Below, one piece after another: positions 7,338-9,495 of a stretch of DNA of 9,495 bases (positions within the stretch are counted from its first letter, which is position 1; each line of letters begins with the position of its first letter). The stretch lies in NCBI GenBank assembly GCA_003646995.1, contig QMLZ01000106.1, forward strand, positions 1-9,495. The letters run 5' to 3'. The notes under the pieces were generated by a model, which saw only the letters and a list, made by a program, of their open reading frames with translations, was not told where the DNA came from and did no database searches. Made by a program: the position numbers and the translations under genes. Origin of the DNA: Deltaproteobacteria bacterium. GTDB lineage: Bacteria > Desulfobacterota > DSM-4660 > Desulfatiglandales > Desulfatiglandaceae.

Positions 7338-8645
7338 CTATGGTGCAAACGGTGAATCAGCGGGAAATGGCAGTTTGGGCTTGGCAGTTTGTAGTGCACT
7401 GGGCCATGCAATCTCTATCTTGCCGTTTACCCATTGCATTACAACTGGGTAGGAACGAAGGTTCTGTCCAGCATATTCGTGCTCGGGCGGAGCAAATTTT
7501 ACTCCATATCCACAAGGAGTAGCTCCCTCAGGGATGTCAAGATCTCGAGCGGCCATGCGGATTGTGTCAGCCGTAACTTTACCATACTTCTTGACTGCTC
7601 TAGGCAATACTTCATGCACCATTACCCAAGTATGGCCGAAGCCCTGTGTTGCATGAGTCGGCGGGTTAGCCTCCCCGTATTTCTGCCTATAGCGATTCAA
7701 AAATTCAGCAATCAGCCTGCCCATACCAGGCTTCAACTTCCTCACATCTAAAATCTGTGCAGGAGCAGGATCAACATTATAAAGATAGTTCACAATTTCT
7801 CTGCCAAGAGACTTTTCTAGAAGAGGAAAGTTAGCGTATCCAGCTCCATGACCAATAATTGCTTTCGTCTTCAGTCCTAATTCTCTCGCTTGCCTCAAGA
7901 AAAGAACTATATCGGGAAAATAGCCTGTATGTAAAATAACATCTGGACGATGAGCTTTTAGTTTGAGAACGAGAGATGACAGATCTTTCGCAGTATGTGA
8001 GTAACCTTCCTTCAAAACTATTTTCATTCCATATTTTTTCAATTGAGCTTCATTTGCTTTTGACACAGAACTTCCGTACGGGCCATCCTCATGGATAATG
8101 GCTACCTTCACATCTTTTGGGGAGGAGTAACCAAGACTAGTATAATTCTCGTTCAGAAAATTCACAGAGCTTTTTCCCCACTGGGAACCCATTGGCTGAA
8201 CACGAAAAACGTATTGCTGGTGTCGTCCTTTTACTATTTTATCGGAAATTGCAATGATAACCCAAAAAACCGTATGATTCTGCTCACATATAGGCGCAAG
8301 GGGAACACCGATAGAACTCGAGTAATCTCCTAAAATAACCGGGACCTTTTCGACTGAAATCAACCTTTTTGCTTCCCTAATGGCTATATCGGGGTTACTT
8401 TGAGCATCTGCTGTAATTGGTTTAATTTTGCACCCTGGGATCCAACCTTTTTCATTTGCCATCTCAATGGCAATCATCGAACCTCTATAGCCCGCAAGAG
8501 CTCCTGCAGGTGCAAATGGCCCCGTAAGGGAAAACAAAACGCCAATTTTTATCTCGTTGGAAGACCCAATTGCTCCATTAGGAAACGTCAATAGCAGCGT
8601 TAAAATACAGACCAGCCCTAACGCTATTGCCAACGCTTTCTTCAT
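7338..8645 (-). CDS. Periplasmic solute-binding protein of a HAAT/Liv-type ABC transporter (Peripla_BP_6)
   Basis: A 435-residue protein that captures the ligand and delivers it to the LivHMGF-type complex encoded downstream. Residues 1-27 form a signal peptide: MKK, a long hydrophobic core (LAIALGLVCILTLLLTF), then a likely signal peptidase I site after AIG. C13 sits inside the core without a lipobox, so this is not a lipoprotein. The mature start EIKIGVLFSLTGPFAPAG is typical of LivJ/LivK-like type I folds, as are ITADAQSNPDIAIREAKRLI (77-96) and VILGDYSSSIGVPLAP (103-118). It is longer than LivK (about 370), with extra sequence toward the C-terminus (PPEHEYAGQNLRSYPVVMQW). The ATG follows a very strong AAGGAGGAGGGG. 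The gene lies 40 bases after the regulator. Ligand specificity cannot be read from the sequence; related proteins bind amino acids, amides, urea or aromatic acids. Confidence 0.94.
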   Translation of the reverse strand: MKKALAIALGLVCILTLLLTFPNGAIGSSNEIKIGVLFSLTGPFAPAGALAGYRGSMIAIEMANEKGWIPGCKIKPITADAQSNPDIAIREAKRLISVEKVPVILGDYSSSIGVPLAPICEQNHTVFWVIIAISDKIVKGRHQQYVFRVQPMGSQWGKSSVNFLNENYTSLGYSSPKDVKVAIIHEDGPYGSSVSKANEAQLKKYGMKIVLKEGYSHTAKDLSSLVLKLKAHRPDVILHTGYFPDIVLFLRQARELGLKTKAIIGHGAGYANFPLLEKSLGREIVNYLYNVDPAPAQILDVRKLKPGMGRLIAEFLNRYRQKYGEANPPTHATQGFGHTWVMVHEVLPRAVKKYGKVTADTIRMAARDLDIPEGATPCGYGVKFAPPEHEYAGQNLRSYPVVMQWVNGKIEIAWPSALQTAKPKLPFPADSPFAP

Positions 8646-8648
8646 AAC

Positions 8649-8661
8649 ACCCCTCCTCCTT
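8649..8661 (-). promoter_or_regulatory. Strong ribosome binding site of the solute-binding protein gene
   Basis: Minus-strand AAGGAGGAGGGGT ends three bases before the ATG, with the upstream GGAGG core at the best distance. It is the strongest type of site in the operon and fits high-level production of the binding protein. The identical 13-mer precedes livH. Confidence 0.75.
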
Positions 8662-8685
8662 TGTGTTTTGAATTAACACTAAATT

Positions 8686-9243
8686 TTAATATGTTGGCGG
8701 GCTGATAACCCATATTACCTCCGTGACGCTTTTTCCTCGATTGATGTACCCATGAGGCCTTGTAGAATCGAAATAGAAACTGTCTCCTTCATTCAAGGAG
8801 TAAACTTTATCTTCAATCCTCAACTCAAGCGTACCACGTACTACGTACCCAAACTCTTGACCACCACTGTGTGAATATAGCCCATGACTGCCTGCACCCG
8901 GTTCAAAGCGAGCCAAAAGTGGCTCCATATTCTTACCTGCCAATGACTTCACTAAAAGGAAAATAGATGCATCACCTTGAGGATACCTAATTTCAAAACC
9001 TTCTCCTTTCCTGATCACTATCTCCTCATCGGCGTCAGATTCTACAAATAAGTCAACGAGTTTAACACCAAGGGCAGTCGCAATATTCTTTAATGTAGAA
9101 ATAGAAGGGCTGGCGATCCCTTTTTCAATTTGAGATATGTAGCCACTTGTACACCCAGCCCTTTTAGCCAACTCGTTCACAGTAAATTTCCTACTTCGTC
9201 TCAAAATTTTTATCTTCGCCCCAAGTTTCTTGAGTTCTTCCAT
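8686..9243 (-). CDS. XRE-family transcriptional regulator with C-terminal cupin domain
   Basis: A 185-residue protein, standard for HTH-XRE/cupin_2 regulators. The N-terminal DNA-binding domain spans about 6-65: LGAKIKILRRSRKFTVNELA, then helix-turn-helix GCTSGYISQIEKGIASPSIS (30-49), then LKNIATALGV. The cupin barrel spans about 105-182: SHSGGQEFGYVVRGTLELRI (124-143) and GDSFYFDSTRPHGYIN (153-168). Only one histidine of the usual HxH pair is present (H125, with E130 and H164), so metal binding is uncertain and the pocket may bind an organic effector instead. It is the first gene of the block and very probably controls it and itself, because the only good promoter lies just upstream. No Shine-Dalgarno sequence is visible before its ATG (GGCGTTTAAAATG). 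The effector, and whether it represses or activates, are unknown. Confidence 0.93.
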   Translation of the reverse strand: MEELKKLGAKIKILRRSRKFTVNELAKRAGCTSGYISQIEKGIASPSISTLKNIATALGVKLVDLFVESDADEEIVIRKGEGFEIRYPQGDASIFLLVKSLAGKNMEPLLARFEPGAGSHGLYSHSGGQEFGYVVRGTLELRIEDKVYSLNEGDSFYFDSTRPHGYINRGKSVTEVIWVISPPTY

Positions 9244-9260
9244 TTTAAACGCCGTTTATT

Positions 9261-9291
9261 TACTATAACTAATAAATGCATACTATACGTA
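9261..9291. repeat. Direct repeat TACTATAnnTA, 20-base period (candidate operator)
   Basis: TACTATAACTA at 9261-9271 and TACTATACGTA at 9281-9291 share 9 of 11 bases and start exactly 20 bases apart, about two turns of the helix. One copy lies between the −35 and −10 boxes proposed for the regulator gene; the other touches the −10 box and the expected start of transcription. That arrangement suits binding of the XRE regulator to its own promoter (inference). The core 7-mer also occurs singly inside coding sequence, for example at 6500-6506, so only the spaced pair is notable. Confidence 0.5.
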
Positions 9292-9300
9292 AACTGTCAA
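9271..9300 (-). promoter_or_regulatory. Candidate sigma-70 promoter of the regulator/transport/oxidoreductase operon
   Basis: The minus strand has a perfect −35 box TTGACA (plus-strand 9295-9300) and, after 18 bases, TTTATT (9271-9276, 4 of 6 matches to TATAAT). Transcription would begin near 9264, about 20 bases before the regulator ATG. No comparable promoter was seen in the short gaps further down the operon. The −35 is convincing; the −10 is weak, as expected for a regulated promoter. Confidence 0.5.
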
Positions 9301-9350
9301 GGGGAGAATTTGCGCCTATGCACTTCGTCTGAGGGACGTCTTTTTCTTCC

Positions 9351-9379
9351 TTGACGTGCTGTGGAGGTGTTGACATTAT
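9351..9379 (+). promoter_or_regulatory. Candidate promoter in front of rnc
   Basis: TTGACG (9351-9356, 5 of 6 to consensus), a 17-base spacer, then CATTAT (9374-9379, 4 of 6). Transcription would start close to 9386, leaving only about 5 bases before the rnc ATG. A GGAGG at 9363-9367 would then lie outside the transcript. The match is moderate and the very short leader makes the call uncertain. Confidence 0.3.
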
Positions 9380-9390
9380 TTAGACCCTGA

Positions 9391-9495
9391 ATGGAAAAAC
9401 TCGCTAAGCTTCAAGAGCGTTTGGGTTATTCCTTTCGTCGCTTGGAGCTCCTGCAAGAAGCCCTCACTCACCGTTCTTACGGGAAACCCGATAAT
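9391..9495 (+). CDS. rnc: Ribonuclease III, N-terminal fragment (3' end outside window)
   Basis: The last 105 bases encode 35 residues starting MEKLAKLQERLGYSFRRLEL and continuing LQEALTHRSYGKPDN. The pattern LxERLGYxF...LLxEALTHRSY is the typical N-terminus of bacterial RNase III, a dimeric endonuclease that cuts double-stranded RNA during rRNA and mRNA processing. The catalytic signature (ERLEFLGD region) lies beyond the window. The start is fixed by an in-frame TGA immediately before the ATG. The nearest Shine-Dalgarno-like GGAGG ends 23 bases upstream, too far for normal use. GC content matches the MFS fragment at the other edge, so both may belong to the older chromosomal backbone. It is read away from the minus-strand operon, with 147 bases between the divergent starts. 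Confidence 0.85.
   Translation, partial: MEKLAKLQERLGYSFRRLELLQEALTHRSYGKPDN

Noticed and set aside
8661..8680. GTGTT/AACAC short inverted repeat between the regulator and the binding-protein gene
   Set aside because: Arms of only 5 bp and no supporting position; too weak for an operator or terminator call.
8687..8717. TAATATG...CATATTA 7-bp inverted repeat at the end of the regulator gene
   Set aside because: The arms are AT-rich, the loop is 17 bases and it lies in coding sequence; chance is enough to explain it.
9324..9350. CGTC-loop-GACG followed by TTTTT as a terminator upstream of rnc
   Set aside because: A four-base-pair stem is too weak, and no upstream plus-strand gene is visible that it would terminate.
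1..9495. CRISPR array, tRNA/rRNA, insertion sequence, prophage or defence genes
   Set aside because: No regularly spaced repeats, RNA gene signatures, transposases or nuclease/toxin genes were seen; nearly all bases are covered by transport and metabolic genes.

Overview
The window looks like a piece of an anaerobic bacterial chromosome carrying a catabolic gene block on the minus strand, set between two plus-strand genes that are cut by the window edges. The taxon cannot be fixed from the sequence. A tungsten/molybdenum aldehyde:ferredoxin oxidoreductase points to an anaerobe. The solute-binding protein has an ordinary signal peptide and no lipobox, which fits a diderm with a periplasm better than a classical Gram-positive. 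Synergistota or an anaerobic Desulfobacterota-like lineage would fit, with low confidence.

Layout: the left edge (1-257, plus) is the C-terminal end of a major facilitator transporter. The right edge (9391-9495, plus) is the first 35 codons of ribonuclease III (rnc), which runs out of the window. Between them, nine genes read right to left on the minus strand: an XRE-cupin regulator (8686-9243), a periplasmic amino-acid/amide-type binding protein (7338-8645), two ABC ATPases (6549-7271, LivG type; 5843-6547, LivF type), two permeases (4955-5818, LivH type; 3978-4952, LivM type), an iron-type alcohol dehydrogenase (2797-3981), a short-chain dehydrogenase (2025-2795) and an aldehyde ferredoxin oxidoreductase (243-2009). 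Spacing is tight throughout (overlaps, or gaps of 1 to 66 bases), so this reads as one operon. Its only obvious promoter lies in front of the regulator. One 11-bp-stem hairpin sits between the binding protein and the first ATPase and probably sets the ratio of binding protein to transporter.

How the genes may work together (inference): the regulator senses a small molecule through its cupin domain. The five-part HAAT/Liv-type ABC transporter imports a substrate. The SDR and the Fe-dependent alcohol dehydrogenase oxidise or reduce hydroxyl/carbonyl groups. The AOR oxidises the resulting aldehyde to an acid and feeds electrons to ferredoxin, or runs in reverse. The true substrate is unknown, and a Liv-type transporter does not prove that it is an amino acid.

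The flanking genes are more GC-rich (by hand count 130 of the first 240 bases, about 54 percent; sampled rnc about 52 percent) than sampled lines inside the block (roughly 23 to 42 percent). The block also runs opposite to both flanks, and its last gene overlaps the end of the transporter gene tail to tail. Together these suggest that the block was inserted between two older chromosomal genes. The longest stretch without a gene is 9244-9390 (147 bases), which holds the regulator promoter, a 20-bp-spaced direct repeat and a possible rnc promoter. I saw no tRNA, rRNA, CRISPR array, insertion sequence or transposase.
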